Part shown: piece after piece, positions 9,360 through 19,425 of the stretch
Layout: every line of letters begins with the position of its first letter
How positions within the stretch are numbered: position 1 is the stretch's first letter
NCBI RefSeq assembly: GCF_900188165.1
Contig: NZ_FZOS01000001.1
Coordinates: forward strand, 471,324 to 535,323
Source: Edaphosphingomonas laterariae
Lineage (GTDB): Bacteria; Pseudomonadota; Alphaproteobacteria; Sphingomonadales; Sphingomonadaceae
DNA: 64,000 bases
Reading direction: 5' to 3'
Program-made: the position numbers and the translations under genes
The notes under the pieces: model-generated
Databases searched by the model: none
Told to the model about the DNA's origin: nothing
The model's input: the letters and a program-made list of their open reading frames with translations, nothing else

Positions 9360-10508
9360 ATGCGTAGGCTGGTCAAGACAAGTGCGGCGCTGGGCTGCCT
9401 GGCCATCGCGCTCGCCACAAGCGCGCCGGCCTTCGCGGCCGAAATCAGCCGCGCGGCCGCCGGCACGCTGGCGGACGGCACCGCCGTCGAGGCGATCACG
9501 CTGAAGAACAGCCATGGCGTTTCGGCCACCATCCTGACCTATGGCGCGACGCTGCAATCGCTGATCGCGCCGGATCGCTCCGGCAAGCCCGCCGATGTCG
9601 TGCTCGGCTATGACGATCTCGCTTCCTATGTCGATCATCCCAATTATTTCGGCGTCACCGTTGGCCGCTATGCCAACCGCATCGCCGGCGGCCGCTTCAG
9701 CCTTGACGGCCAATCCTACCAGCTGCCCCTGAACGACAAGACCAACACGCTGCACGGCGGCGGCAAGGGCTTCGACAAGGTCGCATGGAAGGTGGTCGCG
9801 GCCAAGAGCGGCCCGGTCGCCACGCTGACGCTCGGCCACAGCAGCCCCGATGGCGATTCGGGCTATCCCGGCAAGCTTGACGCCACCGTCACCTATTCGC
9901 TCGACGAAGCCGGCGCGCTCACCATCGCGTTCGATGCCCGGACGAGCAAGCCGACGATCGTCAACATGACCAACCACGCGATCTTCAACCTTGCCGGCGA
10001 AGGATCAGCCGAAGGCGCGACCGGGCATCTGCTGACGATCCCGGCCAAGGCCTATACCCCGGTGGACGCGACGCTGATCCCGACCGGCGAGCTGCGCGCC
10101 GTGGCCGGCACCGTGTTCGATTTCCGCGCGCCCCGCCGCGTGGCGGACGGCATTCGCGACGGCCGCGACGAACAGATCCGCTTCGGCCGCGGTTACGACC
10201 ATAATTTCGCGCTCGACAAGGGCGTGACGGCTTCGCCGCAACTCGTCGCCCGGCTGGAAGACCCGGCATCTGGCCGCGTGCTGGAGGTGCTGAGCACCGA
10301 ACCCGGCGTGCAATTCTATGCCGGCAACTTCCTCGATGGCACCCTCGTCGGCAAGCAGGGCCATCTCTATCGCATGGGCGACGGGATCGCGCTCGAACCG
10401 CAGAAATTCCCGAACGCCCCCAACCAGCCGAGCTTCCAATCCGCGCGCGTCGACCCCGGCAAACCCTACCGGCACGTCATGGTCTACCGCCTGTCCACGA
10501 CCCGTTGA
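9360..10508 (+). CDS. galM: Aldose 1-epimerase (mutarotase), exported
   Basis: 382 residues from the ATG at 9360 with a GGGAGG site. A signal peptide covers about residues 1-27 (ending AFA-AE). Galactose-mutarotase-like fold: [27 protein letters not shown] with a catalytic-type His, YDHNF, and a C-terminal [12 protein letters not shown] segment containing the general-base Glu. It interconverts arabinose anomers, probably in the periplasm, feeding the anomer-specific transporter and dehydrogenase. First gene of a plus-strand operon, 11 nt before the dehydratase. Confidence 0.9.
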   Translation: MRRLVKTSAALGCLAIALATSAPAFAAEISRAAAGTLADGTAVEAITLKNSHGVSATILTYGATLQSLIAPDRSGKPADVVLGYDDLASYVDHPNYFGVTVGRYANRIAGGRFSLDGQSYQLPLNDKTNTLHGGGKGFDKVAWKVVAAKSGPVATLTLGHSSPDGDSGYPGKLDATVTYSLDEAGALTIAFDARTSKPTIVNMTNHAIFNLAGEGSAEGATGHLLTIPAKAYTPVDATLIPTGELRAVAGTVFDFRAPRRVADGIRDGRDEQIRFGRGYDHNFALDKGVTASPQLVARLEDPASGRVLEVLSTEPGVQFYAGNFLDGTLVGKQGHLYRMGDGIALEPQKFPNAPNQPSFQSARVDPGKPYRHVMVYRLSTTR

Positions 10509-10519
10509 ACGGAACCGCA

Positions 10520-12316
10520 ATGACCGAAACTTCCCCGCCCAAGCTCCGTTCGCGCGCCTGGTTCGATAACCCCGACAATATCGACATGACCGCGCTCTAT
10601 CTGGAGCGTTATCTGAACTTCGGCCTCAGCCTTGAAGAACTGCGTTCGGGCAAGCCGATCATCGGCATCGCGCAGACCGGCAGCGATCTTTCGCCCTGCA
10701 ACCGCCATCACCTGGTGCTGGCCGAACGCATCCGCGAGGGCATTCGCGAGATGGGCGGCATCGCGCTCGAATTTCCGGTTCACCCGATCCAGGAAACCGG
10801 CAAGCGGCCGACCGCGGGGCTGGATCGCAACCTCGCTTATCTCGGCCTCGTCGAGGCCCTTTACGGCTATCCGCTCGACGCCGTGGTGCTGACCACGGGC
10901 TGCGACAAGACCACGCCCGCCTGCCTGATGGCCGCCGCCACGGTGAACATCCCGGCGATCGCCCTGTCGGTCGGCCCGATGCTCAACGGCTGGCACAAGG
11001 GCGAGCGCACGGGTTCGGGCACGATCGTGTGGAAGGCGCGCCAGATGCTCGCCGCCGGGCAGATCGACGATGCGGGCTTCATCAAGCTCGTCGCGTCGTC
11101 GGCGCCGTCGACCGGCTATTGCAACACGATGGGCACGGCGACGACGATGAACAGCCTGGCCGAGGCGCTGGGCATGATGCTGCCCGGCTCGGCCGCGATC
11201 CCCGCGCCCTATCGCGATCGCCAGGAAGTCGCCTATCTCACCGGCAAGCGCATCGTCGAAATGGTCGCCGAAGATCTCAAGCCGTCGGACATCCTGACGC
11301 TCGATGCGTTCCACAATGCCATCGTCGTCAACTCGGCGATCGGCGGATCGACCAACGCGCCGATCCACCTGGCCGCGATCGCCCGCCATATCGGCGTCGA
11401 CCTGCCGCTGAAGGACTGGCAGACCGAAGGCCACAAGGTGCCGCTGCTGGTGAACCTGCAGCCGGCCGGCGAATATCTGGGCGAGGATTATTATCGCGCC
11501 GGCGGCGTGCCGGCCGTCGTCGCGCAGCTCATCGGCCAGGGCCTGATCCGCGAACAGGCGATGACGGTCAACGGCAAGACGATGGGCGACAATTGCCGCG
11601 ACGCGACGATCGAGGACGAAAAGGTCATCCGCCGCTTCGATCAGCCCTTGAAGGAAGAAGCCGGATTCCTCGTCCTTTCGGGCAATCTGTTCGACGCCGC
11701 GATCATGAAGACCAGCGTGATCAGCGAGGAATTCCGCAACCGCTATCTTTCCAACCCCGATGATCTGAACGCCTTCGAAGGGCCGGCCATCGTGTTCGAC
11801 GGGCCGGAAGATTATCACCATCGGATCGACGATCCGGCCCTCGGCATCACGTCCGACACCTTGATGTTCATGCGCGGCGCCGGGCCGATCGGCTATCCGG
11901 GCGCGGCGGAAGTGGTGAACATGCGCCCGCCCGCTTATCTGATCACCGAAGGCGTGACCGCCCTGCCCTGCGTCGGCGATGGCCGCCAGTCGGGCACCAG
12001 CGGCAGCCCGTCGATCCTGAACGCTAGCCCCGAGGCGGCGGCCAATGGCGGTCTCGCCTTGCTGCAAACCGGCGATCGGGTGCGGATCGATCTCAACAAG
12101 GGCAGCGTCGACGTGCTGATCACGGATGCGGAACTGGCCGAACGACGCCGCGCGCTCGAAGCCGCCGGCGGCTATACCTATCCCGCCTCGCAGACGCCGT
12201 GGCAGGAAATCCAGCGCGCTATCGTCGGCCAGATGGATACGGGCGCGATCCTGGAAGGCAGCGAAAAATATCAGCGCATCGCCCAGACACGGGGCCTGCC
12301 GCGCGATAATCACTGA
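10520..12316 (+). CDS. IlvD/Edd-family dehydratase, probable L-arabonate dehydratase
   Basis: 598 residues from the ATG at 10520. Three conserved Fe-S cysteines are visible: C60 (SDLSPCN), C128 (TTGCDKT) and C201 (TGYCNTMG). The family dehydrates hydroxy acids and aldonates. Position between mutarotase and lactonase, and the rest of the pathway, points to L-arabonate to 2-keto-3-deoxy-L-arabonate. Related enzymes accept D-xylonate or D-fuconate, so substrate is inferred. The Shine-Dalgarno is weak and translation may be coupled to the gene 11 nt upstream. Confidence 0.88.
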   Translation: MTETSPPKLRSRAWFDNPDNIDMTALYLERYLNFGLSLEELRSGKPIIGIAQTGSDLSPCNRHHLVLAERIREGIREMGGIALEFPVHPIQETGKRPTAGLDRNLAYLGLVEALYGYPLDAVVLTTGCDKTTPACLMAAATVNIPAIALSVGPMLNGWHKGERTGSGTIVWKARQMLAAGQIDDAGFIKLVASSAPSTGYCNTMGTATTMNSLAEALGMMLPGSAAIPAPYRDRQEVAYLTGKRIVEMVAEDLKPSDILTLDAFHNAIVVNSAIGGSTNAPIHLAAIARHIGVDLPLKDWQTEGHKVPLLVNLQPAGEYLGEDYYRAGGVPAVVAQLIGQGLIREQAMTVNGKTMGDNCRDATIEDEKVIRRFDQPLKEEAGFLVLSGNLFDAAIMKTSVISEEFRNRYLSNPDDLNAFEGPAIVFDGPEDYHHRIDDPALGITSDTLMFMRGAGPIGYPGAAEVVNMRPPAYLITEGVTALPCVGDGRQSGTSGSPSILNASPEAAANGGLALLQTGDRVRIDLNKGSVDVLITDAELAERRRALEAAGGYTYPASQTPWQEIQRAIVGQMDTGAILEGSEKYQRIAQTRGLPRDNH

Positions 12317-12347
12317 TCGCGGCAATCGCGGGAACACGGATACCGAC

Positions 12348-13205
12348 ATGGCCGAATGGACGATCATCAAGCGCGACGTGCGCGATCAACTGGGCGAAGG
12401 CACCTTGTGGTCGGCGCAGGACGATGCCGTCTATTGGGTCGATATTCTGGCGCCCGCGCTCAACCGGCTGGATCTGGCATCGGGCGCGGTGACGCGCTGG
12501 CCGATGCCGGAACCGCTGGGCTGGGTGGTCGAACGCACGCGCGGCGGATTCATCGGCGGATTCCGCAGCGGCTTTGCCGAAATCGACCTCGATCCGCTGG
12601 CGATCCGCCCGCTCCACGATCCCGAGCCGCACCTGCCCGGCAATCGCATGAACGACGGCAAGGCGGATGCCTTCGGCCACATCTGGTGCGGCACGATGGA
12701 CATGGCGGAGGAACAGGATAGCGGTGCGCTCTATCGCTATTCGCCCGACGGACAATGCACGCGGATGGACGAAGGCTATCGCGTGCCCAACGGCCCGGCC
12801 TTCTCCGCCTGCGGCCACTGGCTCTATCATGCCGATACCGGCCGCCGGATGATCTATCGCTTCCGCCGCGGCGACGATGGCACGATCAGCGATCGCGAAA
12901 CGCATATCCGCTTCGCCGAAGCCGATGGTTATCCCGATGGCATGACGGTGGATGCCGAAGGCTTTTTGTGGGTCGCGCATTGGGGCGGCGGACGGATCAG
13001 CCGCTTCGCCCCCGATGGCAGCCTCGATCGCGCCATGTCGCTGCCCGCGCGGCAGGTGACCAACATCACCTTCGCCGGCGCCGATCTCGACCGGATGTTC
13101 GTCACCTCCGCCGCCACCGGCCTCGCCGCGACGGATTATGACGGTGCGCTCTATGAAGTGACGCCCGGCGTACGCGGCCTGCCCAGCCACCGCTTCCCAG
13201 GCTAG
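12348..13205 (+). CDS. SMP-30/gluconolactonase-family lactonase, probable L-arabinolactonase
   Basis: 285 residues. A six-bladed propeller of the regucalcin type with all expected site residues: E17 (LGEGTLW), R100 and N102 (NRMND), N148 (VPNGP) and D197 (PDGMT). It would hydrolyse L-arabino-lactone to L-arabonate, linking the dehydrogenase to the dehydratase 31 nt upstream. No signal peptide, so cytoplasmic. Last gene of the plus-strand arabinose operon. Confidence 0.9.
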   Translation: MAEWTIIKRDVRDQLGEGTLWSAQDDAVYWVDILAPALNRLDLASGAVTRWPMPEPLGWVVERTRGGFIGGFRSGFAEIDLDPLAIRPLHDPEPHLPGNRMNDGKADAFGHIWCGTMDMAEEQDSGALYRYSPDGQCTRMDEGYRVPNGPAFSACGHWLYHADTGRRMIYRFRRGDDGTISDRETHIRFAEADGYPDGMTVDAEGFLWVAHWGGGRISRFAPDGSLDRAMSLPARQVTNITFAGADLDRMFVTSAATGLAATDYDGALYEVTPGVRGLPSHRFPG

Positions 13206-13299
13206 GCCACGGGGTTAAGCCGCACGACGTCCCGCCATCGGCGCAAGGCGGCTTTCCCATGCCGGGCGAAAGCCCCAACCACACGCCGGCAAAATGGTG

Positions 13300-13692
13300 T
13301 TAGCGTTTCGCCTTGCCCACATTGAGCGCCACCGCCGCGCGGATCAGCCCGCTTAGTGCCGGCGCGTCGATCGCATCGCCTTCATGGAAGTCGATCGCGC
13401 GGCGGACATTGCCGTCGAGGCTCGCGTTGAACAGGCCGGATGGATCGTCGAGCGCGGCGCCCTTGGCGAAGGTCATCTTCACCGCAGTCTTGTAGGTTTC
13501 GCCCGTGCAGATCATGCCATCGCGATACCAGGTCGGCACCCCGCGCCACTTCCATTCCTCGACGATTTCGGGGTCCGCCGCTCGCACGATTGCGCGCAAC
13601 CGCGCCAGCATATCACCGCGCCAGTCGCCCAGCTCGCTTATCCGTTCGTCGATCAGTTCCGATGGTGATTTGGCCTGGGCCTCTTTGCTCAT
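13300..13692 (-). CDS. DUF1801 (YdhG-like) protein
   Basis: 130 residues. Typical DUF1801 pattern: an Ile/Leu-rich helix (LIDERISELGDWRGDML), EEWKWRGVPTWYRDG, then KTAVKMTFAKGA. The fold is shared with frataxin-like/YdhG proteins of unknown biochemical role. It directly follows a second DUF1801 gene on the same strand after 34 bp. No catalytic residues can be named. Confidence 0.8.
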   Translation of the reverse strand: MSKEAQAKSPSELIDERISELGDWRGDMLARLRAIVRAADPEIVEEWKWRGVPTWYRDGMICTGETYKTAVKMTFAKGAALDDPSGLFNASLDGNVRRAIDFHEGDAIDAPALSGLIRAAVALNVGKAKR

Positions 13693-13726
13693 TCACCTCT
13701 CTCCGCCAGAAAACGGTGCGGCGCGA

Positions 13727-14182
13727 TCATGGCACCCAGCCGGGCACTTGCGCCGCCTGCCGAATCCAATCGACCAGTTGATCCTCATCCCACACATCAT
13801 CCTCATGGATGTGGAAATAGCGGGTATCCTTGTCCTTGGATGCCACCGGCGGCCGCGGCTGCAATTGCGCGCCGCGAAAAAAGGCCAGCTTGATATAGCG
13901 GGTGAAGCAATGGACGCCGAGGAACCATCCCTGCCCCTCGACCCCATAGAGCGGCGAATTCCACTTCACCGCCTTGCGCACATCGGGCAGTGTCCGATCG
14001 ATCAGCGCATCCAGCCGCTGGCCGGCATCACGTTTCCAGCCCGGCATGGCGGCGATATAGGCTTGCACGGGCGCGTCGCCGTCGCCTTTCGCGATTTGCG
14101 GGTTGCCGCCGGACAGCAGCACCGGCGCTCCATCCGCCCGCTTCGCCCTCGCGCCTGTTTTGCCTGATATGCCATTGGCCAT
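13727..14182 (-). CDS. DUF1801 domain protein
   Basis: 151 residues from the ATG at 14182, which has an AGGAGAGG site; the longer upstream frame lacks one. The N-terminal 25 residues are Lys/Arg-rich and probably disordered. The domain proper follows (PVQAYIAAMPGWKRDAGQRLDALI, AVKWNSPLYGV, GWFLGVHCFTRYIKLAFF). Function unknown. Forms a same-strand pair with the gene at 13300. Confidence 0.78.
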   Translation of the reverse strand: MANGISGKTGARAKRADGAPVLLSGGNPQIAKGDGDAPVQAYIAAMPGWKRDAGQRLDALIDRTLPDVRKAVKWNSPLYGVEGQGWFLGVHCFTRYIKLAFFRGAQLQPRPPVASKDKDTRYFHIHEDDVWDEDQLVDWIRQAAQVPGWVP

Positions 14183-14376
14183 CGCGCCCGGCCTCTCCTG
14201 CCTCAGCCAAGTGATTGTAGGGCCATCCGATCCTCCTGTCATCGGCGCCCGGCGCGTTCTCCGCGCGATCCATCGTCCGGGCATTCTGTTACGCAAAGGA
14301 CTCATCGGCCGCCTTGCCGCTGGCACGGCAAGCGAAGCGCGCTAAGGCACGGGCCATCGAGATCAGGAAAGGGGCA

Positions 14377-15897
14377 ATGATGGGCGATCTGGGGCGATGG
14401 GAAGCGATCCTTGGCGAACATGAACGCCGCCGTGCCTTCGCCCGATCGATGGGCGGCACGGATCGCATCGCGAAGCAGCAGGCGGCCGGCAAGCTCGATG
14501 CCCGCCAGCGTGCCGCCGCCTTGTTCGACGAAGGCAGCTTCGTCGAGATCGGCGCCTTCACCGCGGTGCTGAGCGAAGGCGGCGACACACCGGCCCCCGC
14601 CGACGGGCTTGTCGCCGGCTTCGGCCGGATAGACGGCCGCCCTGCGCTCGCGGGGATCGAGGATTTCACCGTGCTCGCCGGGTCGATCGGCGATGCCGGG
14701 GCCGACAAGCGTTATCGCCTCACGCAGCTTGCCGCGCAGGAACGGCTGCCTTTGGTCTTCATGCTCGAAGGTGCCGGCCATCGCCTGACCAACGCGCATC
14801 AGGGCCGCAGCCCCAACGATCTTCAGGGCCTGGCCGATCTTTCGGGCCAGGTGCCGATGCTCAGCCTCGTCATGGGGCCGTCCGCCGGCCATGGCGCGCT
14901 GACCGCCATGCTCTCCGATTTCGTGGTGATGACCAAGGCCGCGTCGATGTTCGCCGCCGGGCCGCCGCTGGTGAAGAGCGCGATCGGCGAAGTCGTCACC
15001 AAGGAGGAACTGGGCGGCCCGCAGGTCCATGTCACAGCCTCCGGCGTCGCCCACAATCTTGCCGAAGACGACGCCGCCGCCATCGCCATGGCGCGCCGCT
15101 ATCTCTCATATTTTCCGTCGAACGCCTGGGGCCATGCCCCCCGGCAGGATGGCCCCGACACGGCACCGCGCCGGATCGACGAGCTGCTGTCGATCATCGA
15201 TCCCGATCCGCGTTTCCCCTTCTCGATGCGGCGCGCGCTGGAACTCGTCGTCGATGCCGGCAGCCTGCTGGAAATCCAGCCCGCTTATGGTGCGCCGCTG
15301 GTGACGGCGCTGGCGCGGATCGGCGGACATAGCGTGGCGATCGTGGCGAACGATCCCGCCATCGGCGCCGGCGCGGTCGATGCCGCAGCGGCGGACAAGG
15401 CGGCCCATTTTCTCGACGTTGCCGGCGCGTTCCACCTGCCGGTCATCTTCCTCACCGACAATCCCGGCGTGATGGCGGGCACCGCCGCCGAAAAATCCGG
15501 CGCGCTGCGTTCGGCCGCCCGGATGTTCGTCGCCCAGCACCGTCTGCGCACCCCCAAGATCCACGTCACCCTGCGCAAGGCGTTCGGCTTCGGATCGTCG
15601 ATCATGGCGATGAACCCGTTCGACGGGCAGACGTTGTCACTCGCCTTTCCGGCCATCACGCTGGGCGCGATGCCGGCGGCGGGCGGCGCCGACGCCGCGA
15701 AGCTCGATCCTGAAACCCGCGCGCGCATCGCGGCGGAACAGGCGGGCGGCGCCTATCATCTGGCGGACAAGCTGGCTTTCGACGACGTGATCGATCCGCG
15801 CGATCTGCGCAACGCGCTCATCACCGGCCTCGCCATGGCCGAAGCCCGGCGGGCCGGCCCCTTCGGCCCGGTTCGCCTGGGCGGGGTCAGCCCCTGA
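14377..15897 (+). CDS. Acyl-CoA carboxylase carboxyltransferase (beta) subunit family protein
   Basis: 506 residues; two adjacent ATGs (14377, 14380) follow AGGAAAGGGG. Crotonase-fold carboxyltransferase N- and C-domains are recognisable: RIAKQQAAGKLDARQR near the start, then DNPGVMAGTAAEKSGA and RKAFGFGSSIMAMNP in the C-half. This is the methylmalonyl-/propionyl-/methylcrotonyl-CoA carboxylase beta type, which moves CO2 from carboxybiotin to an acyl-CoA. No biotin carboxylase alpha subunit is nearby, so it is an orphan beta subunit whose substrate cannot be assigned. Confidence 0.82.
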   Translation: MMGDLGRWEAILGEHERRRAFARSMGGTDRIAKQQAAGKLDARQRAAALFDEGSFVEIGAFTAVLSEGGDTPAPADGLVAGFGRIDGRPALAGIEDFTVLAGSIGDAGADKRYRLTQLAAQERLPLVFMLEGAGHRLTNAHQGRSPNDLQGLADLSGQVPMLSLVMGPSAGHGALTAMLSDFVVMTKAASMFAAGPPLVKSAIGEVVTKEELGGPQVHVTASGVAHNLAEDDAAAIAMARRYLSYFPSNAWGHAPRQDGPDTAPRRIDELLSIIDPDPRFPFSMRRALELVVDAGSLLEIQPAYGAPLVTALARIGGHSVAIVANDPAIGAGAVDAAAADKAAHFLDVAGAFHLPVIFLTDNPGVMAGTAAEKSGALRSAARMFVAQHRLRTPKIHVTLRKAFGFGSSIMAMNPFDGQTLSLAFPAITLGAMPAAGGADAAKLDPETRARIAAEQAGGAYHLADKLAFDDVIDPRDLRNALITGLAMAEARRAGPFGPVRLGGVSP

Positions 15898-16072
15898 TCG
15901 CGAAGGCGGTGAAGGCCAGCGCCAGCATGATCGCGAGCATCACGATCAGCGGCCACGGCATCCAGCCCACCCGATCGAGATCGCGGCGCCGGTTGCGGCG
16001 GCGATCGGCAAGCGCGGCCACGGCCGCCACGCCGGCCGATGCCCCCGCCAATGCCCATAGTGTCCCTTGCAT
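15887..16072 (-). CDS. Small two-helix membrane protein
   Basis: 61 residues: an N-terminal hydrophobic helix (3-21), a strongly basic linker (RRRNRRR, 24-30) and a second helix (about 39-59). The ATG at 16072 has GGAG upstream. Its 3' end overlaps the convergent carboxyltransferase gene by 11 bp. Not recognised; a short plausible gene rather than a certain one. Confidence 0.55.
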   Translation of the reverse strand: MQGTLWALAGASAGVAAVAALADRRRNRRRDLDRVGWMPWPLIVMLAIMLALAFTAFAIRG

Positions 16073-16129
16073 CCCGCGACTCCGCCCCGCATCATGCGGC
16101 TTTACAACGCCATGAGCGGGAGAGAGACT

Positions 16130-16975
16130 TTGCGCCACCCCATTTTTGCGGCCACCCTGCTGGCGGCGTTTGCCGCCCCCGGCGTCGCGATCGCGGCTGA
16201 TCCGCATGCGGACCATGCCGGCCATGCCAACCACTCGGCCCATGCGGTGATCAGCGCGCCCGTCGCCACGGCCGTCGCCGACAGCCGGCGCAAGGAAGCC
16301 AATCGCGCGCGCGATCAATATCGGCACCCGGCCGAAACGCTCAGCTATTTCGGCATCCAGCCCGATCAGACGGTGGTCGAAATCTGGCCGAGCGCCGGCT
16401 GGTACACCGAAATCCTGGCGCCGATGCTGAAGGACAAGGGCCGCTACATCGCCGCCGCCCAGCCGCCGGGCAAATATCGCACGGCGACCGAGACGCTGGT
16501 GTCGAGCGATCCGGCCCGTTTCGGCAAGGTGGAAATCACCACGCTCGATCCCAAGGCCCCGGGCGAGATCGCACCCGCCGGCAGCGCCGATGCGGTGCTC
16601 ACCTTCCGCAACGTCCATAATTTCCTGATGACCGGCGATGCCGAAGCGCAGGCGATCTTCGCCAGCTTCTACAAGGCGCTTAAGCCCGGCGGCGTGCTCG
16701 GCGTGGTCGATCACCGCCTGCCCGAGGGTCGCGACGCAGCGGCCGAAAAGACCAGCGGCTACGTCAAAACCTCGACCATCGTGCGCCTTGCCACGGCGGC
16801 GGGCTTCAAGCTGGTCGGCCAGTCGGAAATCAACGCCAATCCCAAGGACAAGGCGGATTATCCCAAGGGCGTGTGGACGCTGCCGCCGGTGCTGACCGAA
16901 GGCGATGCCGATCGCGCCAAATATCTGGCCATCGGCGAAAGCGATCGCGCCACGCTGAAATTCGTCAAACCCTGA
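16130..16975 (+). CDS. Exported class I SAM-methyltransferase-like protein
   Basis: 281 residues from a TTG at 16130 that has a strong GGGAGAGAG site; ATGs at 16094 and 16112 lack one. A signal peptide (LRHPIFAATLLAAFAAPGVAIAA) is followed by a His-rich patch (DPHADHAGHANHSAH). The Rossmann motif I is degenerate (VEIWPSAGWYTEIL), with NVHNFLM, KPGGVLGVVDHR and a C-terminal strand intact. It is paralogous to the gene at 41903. SAM is not expected in the periplasm, so a non-methyltransferase role is possible. Confidence 0.75.
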   Translation: MRHPIFAATLLAAFAAPGVAIAADPHADHAGHANHSAHAVISAPVATAVADSRRKEANRARDQYRHPAETLSYFGIQPDQTVVEIWPSAGWYTEILAPMLKDKGRYIAAAQPPGKYRTATETLVSSDPARFGKVEITTLDPKAPGEIAPAGSADAVLTFRNVHNFLMTGDAEAQAIFASFYKALKPGGVLGVVDHRLPEGRDAAAEKTSGYVKTSTIVRLATAAGFKLVGQSEINANPKDKADYPKGVWTLPPVLTEGDADRAKYLAIGESDRATLKFVKP

Positions 16976-17029
16976 TCGTCCCGCCATGGGGGTGGGATCC
17001 GCCCTGCCCCCATGGCCGAACCAACCGTC

Positions 17030-17962
17030 TCAGCCGCGCGCCAGCGCGTCCTTCACCGTCTGCACCGCATGCGCGCACAGCGCCATGATCGCATCGGTGG
17101 TCACGCCGGCATTATGCGGCGATAGCAGGGTGTTGGGCACATCGGCCCAGCGCGCCGCCACCGTCGGTTCCGGATCGAACACGTCCAGCGCGGCCTGGCC
17201 CAGCCGGCCATCGCGCAACGCCGCGATCAGCGCCTGCTCATCCACCACGAACCCGCGCGAAATGTTGATCAGCAGGCCGCCGGCGCCCAGCGCTTCGATC
17301 ACCCTGCCGTCCACCAGCCCCCGGCTGGCATCGTCCGCACGGGCGGCGACGAACAAGATGTCCGCCCACTCGGCCAGCGCGTGCAGGCTTTCCTTGCGCG
17401 GCCAGGGTGCGGGCTTATCGCGCGGGCCCCACCAGGCGATATCGGGGCTGAACACCTGAGCGCGTTCGGCGATGGCCATGCCGATATGGCCAAGGCCGAT
17501 GATCCCCACCTTCTGCCGGCGCAGCGAAACCGTCGGCGGAAAGCGCGCCTCGCCCTGCCACTGGCCCTGCCGCACCCAGGCATCGCTTTCCACCAGCCGC
17601 CGGCGCGCGGCGATCATCATCCCCACGGCATGATCGGCCACCTCGCCCGAATGGATCGCGCCGCCGCTGGTGACGGCGATGCCGCGTTGTTCGGCAACGG
17701 CCAGGTCCACGCCATCCATGCCGGCCCCGAAGACCGAGATGTGCTTCAGGTCCGGCAGCAGCGCCAGCAAGTGCGCATCGAAATTGTCGATGCTGCTGCT
17801 GATCGCCGCCGTGATGCCCGCGCCGTGGCGGGCCAGATGCGCCTCCCACGGGCCATCGACCGTCCACGGGCCAACAATCTCGAACGCGCCGCCGGCCATC
17901 GCGCTTACCGGCGCGGCCAGCGGTTCCGTCAGCATCAGGACGCGGGGTTTGCCCTCGCTCAT
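17030..17962 (-). CDS. D-isomer-specific 2-hydroxyacid dehydrogenase
   Basis: 310 residues from the ATG at 17962 behind GGGGAGGATAAG. NAD-binding GLGHIGMAIAERA, the Arg motif LINISRGFVVDE, a Glu in DPEPT and the catalytic His in LSPHNAG are all present. It would interconvert 2-keto acids and D-2-hydroxy acids, or reduce glyoxylate/hydroxypyruvate; substrate unknown. 49 bp separate it from the M20 gene upstream on the same strand, with a GC-rich hairpin (about 17982-18001) in between. Confidence 0.87.
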   Translation of the reverse strand: MSEGKPRVLMLTEPLAAPVSAMAGGAFEIVGPWTVDGPWEAHLARHGAGITAAISSSIDNFDAHLLALLPDLKHISVFGAGMDGVDLAVAEQRGIAVTSGGAIHSGEVADHAVGMMIAARRRLVESDAWVRQGQWQGEARFPPTVSLRRQKVGIIGLGHIGMAIAERAQVFSPDIAWWGPRDKPAPWPRKESLHALAEWADILFVAARADDASRGLVDGRVIEALGAGGLLINISRGFVVDEQALIAALRDGRLGQAALDVFDPEPTVAARWADVPNTLLSPHNAGVTTDAIMALCAHAVQTVKDALARG

Positions 17963-18011
17963 CTTATCCTCCCCGGCATCGCCCCGGGCGCCGCCCGGGG
18001 AGAACACCTTG

Positions 18012-19331
18012 TTACTTCTTGTCGAGCACCGCCAGCGCGGCCGTCACCATCGCTTCCGTGGCGGTGGCGATGGTGGTGTCCGGGTCCGGCGCCCAGAACG
18101 GGCTGTGGATCGACGGCAGCTTGGTCACATCGCCACCGGCGGCATCCCATTTGGCCTGCGGCACGCCGCCTACCCAGAACAGCAGCGACTGGATATTATC
18201 CTTGTCGGCCAGCCAGAACTGGCTGAAATCCTCACCGCCCATCTGCGCACGCAGCTGGCGCACGCGATCCTTGCCGAAACGCGCGGCGAAGGCGCTGGTG
18301 ATCGTGTTGGTCACCGGCTGGGTGTTGAAGGTGGCGGGCGTGATGCCGTCCTTCAGCTTCATTTCCGGCATGCGGTTTTCGGGCATGCCGGCGGCGATCG
18401 CCTCGCCCTTCGCGATGCGGATGATCCCGTCGAGCAGCGTCTTGCGCACTTCCGGCGTGTAGCTGCGCACGGTCAGCTGCAGCTTCACCTCGTCGGGGAT
18501 GATGTTGTGCTTGGTGCCGCCGATGAAGCTGCCGACCGTCACGACCCCGGATTCGAGCGGATCGACCTCGCGCGCGACCAGCGTCTGCAGCGCGGTGACG
18601 ACGCGCGCGGCCAGCACGATCGGATCCTTGGCAAGGTGCGGATAGGCGCCGTGCCCGCCCAGCCCCTTGATCGTCAGGTCGACGGTATCGACATTGGCCA
18701 TCGTATAACCGTCGGCATAGCCGATCACGCCCGCCGGCAGCGCCGCTGAATCGTGGAAGGCGATCACCGTCGAAGGCTTGGGAAAGCGGGTATAGAGCCC
18801 GTCGTCCAGCATCGCCCGCGCGCCCGATCCGATCTCCTCGGCCGGCTGGCCAACCATCACCAGCGTGCCCGACCACTGGCTCTTCATCGCCGCCATGCGC
18901 CGCGCGGTGCCGATCCACGCCGTCATGTGCGTGTCATGCCCGCAAGCATGCATCACGCCCGTCTCGGCGCCCTCGCGGGTCAGGGCCTTCACCTTGCTCG
19001 CATATGGCACGCCGGTCTGCTCCACCAGCGGCAGCGCATCCATGTCGGCGCGCAGCAGCACCACCGGGCCGGGGCCGTTCTTCATCACCGCCACGACGCC
19101 GGTCTTGCCGACACCGGTCGTCACCTCGAAACCCGCCTTCTTGGCCTCGGCCGCCATCTTCGCCGCGCTCTTCACTTCCTCGAAGCTCAGTTCGGGATTG
19201 GCGTGGAGATCGCGATAGATGGTCAGCAGCGACGGCATGTCCGCCTTCACCGCGTCCGACAGCGTATCGGCGGCGGCGGCGGGCGTGGCGAACAGGCCGA
19301 TCAGGGCCAGCGCAGGCAGGGTCTTTTTCAT
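18012..19331 (-). CDS. Exported M20D-family amidohydrolase/peptidase
   Basis: 439 residues with a signal peptide (1-20, ending TPAAAA). Zinc-site motifs MHACGHDTH and GQPAEEIGSGA are intact, as is the lid-domain GLGGHGAYPH. The M20D group hydrolyses N-acyl amino acids (hippurate, indole-acetyl amino acids) and small peptides. Export suggests scavenging of amidated compounds. The ATG at 19331 has GGAG upstream. Possibly co-transcribed with the downstream 2-hydroxyacid dehydrogenase, though no shared pathway is evident. Confidence 0.88.
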   Translation of the reverse strand: MKKTLPALALIGLFATPAAAADTLSDAVKADMPSLLTIYRDLHANPELSFEEVKSAAKMAAEAKKAGFEVTTGVGKTGVVAVMKNGPGPVVLLRADMDALPLVEQTGVPYASKVKALTREGAETGVMHACGHDTHMTAWIGTARRMAAMKSQWSGTLVMVGQPAEEIGSGARAMLDDGLYTRFPKPSTVIAFHDSAALPAGVIGYADGYTMANVDTVDLTIKGLGGHGAYPHLAKDPIVLAARVVTALQTLVAREVDPLESGVVTVGSFIGGTKHNIIPDEVKLQLTVRSYTPEVRKTLLDGIIRIAKGEAIAAGMPENRMPEMKLKDGITPATFNTQPVTNTITSAFAARFGKDRVRQLRAQMGGEDFSQFWLADKDNIQSLLFWVGGVPQAKWDAAGGDVTKLPSIHSPFWAPDPDTTIATATEAMVTAALAVLDKK

Positions 19332-19425
19332 TGCGACTCCGAAGGTTCAGGCTTCAAACATGGGTGTGGCAGCTAGGAACCGTGAGGGAAAGGGGGTAAG
19401 CCCGCCGCGCTTTGCGGAGGACGCC

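Noticed and set aside
10484..12370. Minus-strand 628-codon frame opposite the dehydratase
   Set aside because: Complete overlap with the IlvD/Edd gene, which has its Fe-S cysteines; composition is that of a shadow frame.
16072..16987. Upstream part of the 366-codon minus-strand frame ending at 15887
   Set aside because: Antisense to the exported methyltransferase gene; only the last 61 codons, with their own ATG, look real.
17982..18001. Transcription terminator between 2-hydroxyacid dehydrogenase and M20 genes
   Set aside because: GC-rich hairpin (CCCCGGGC / GCCCGGGG) lacks a T-tract and lies inside a probable operon; not listed as a terminator.
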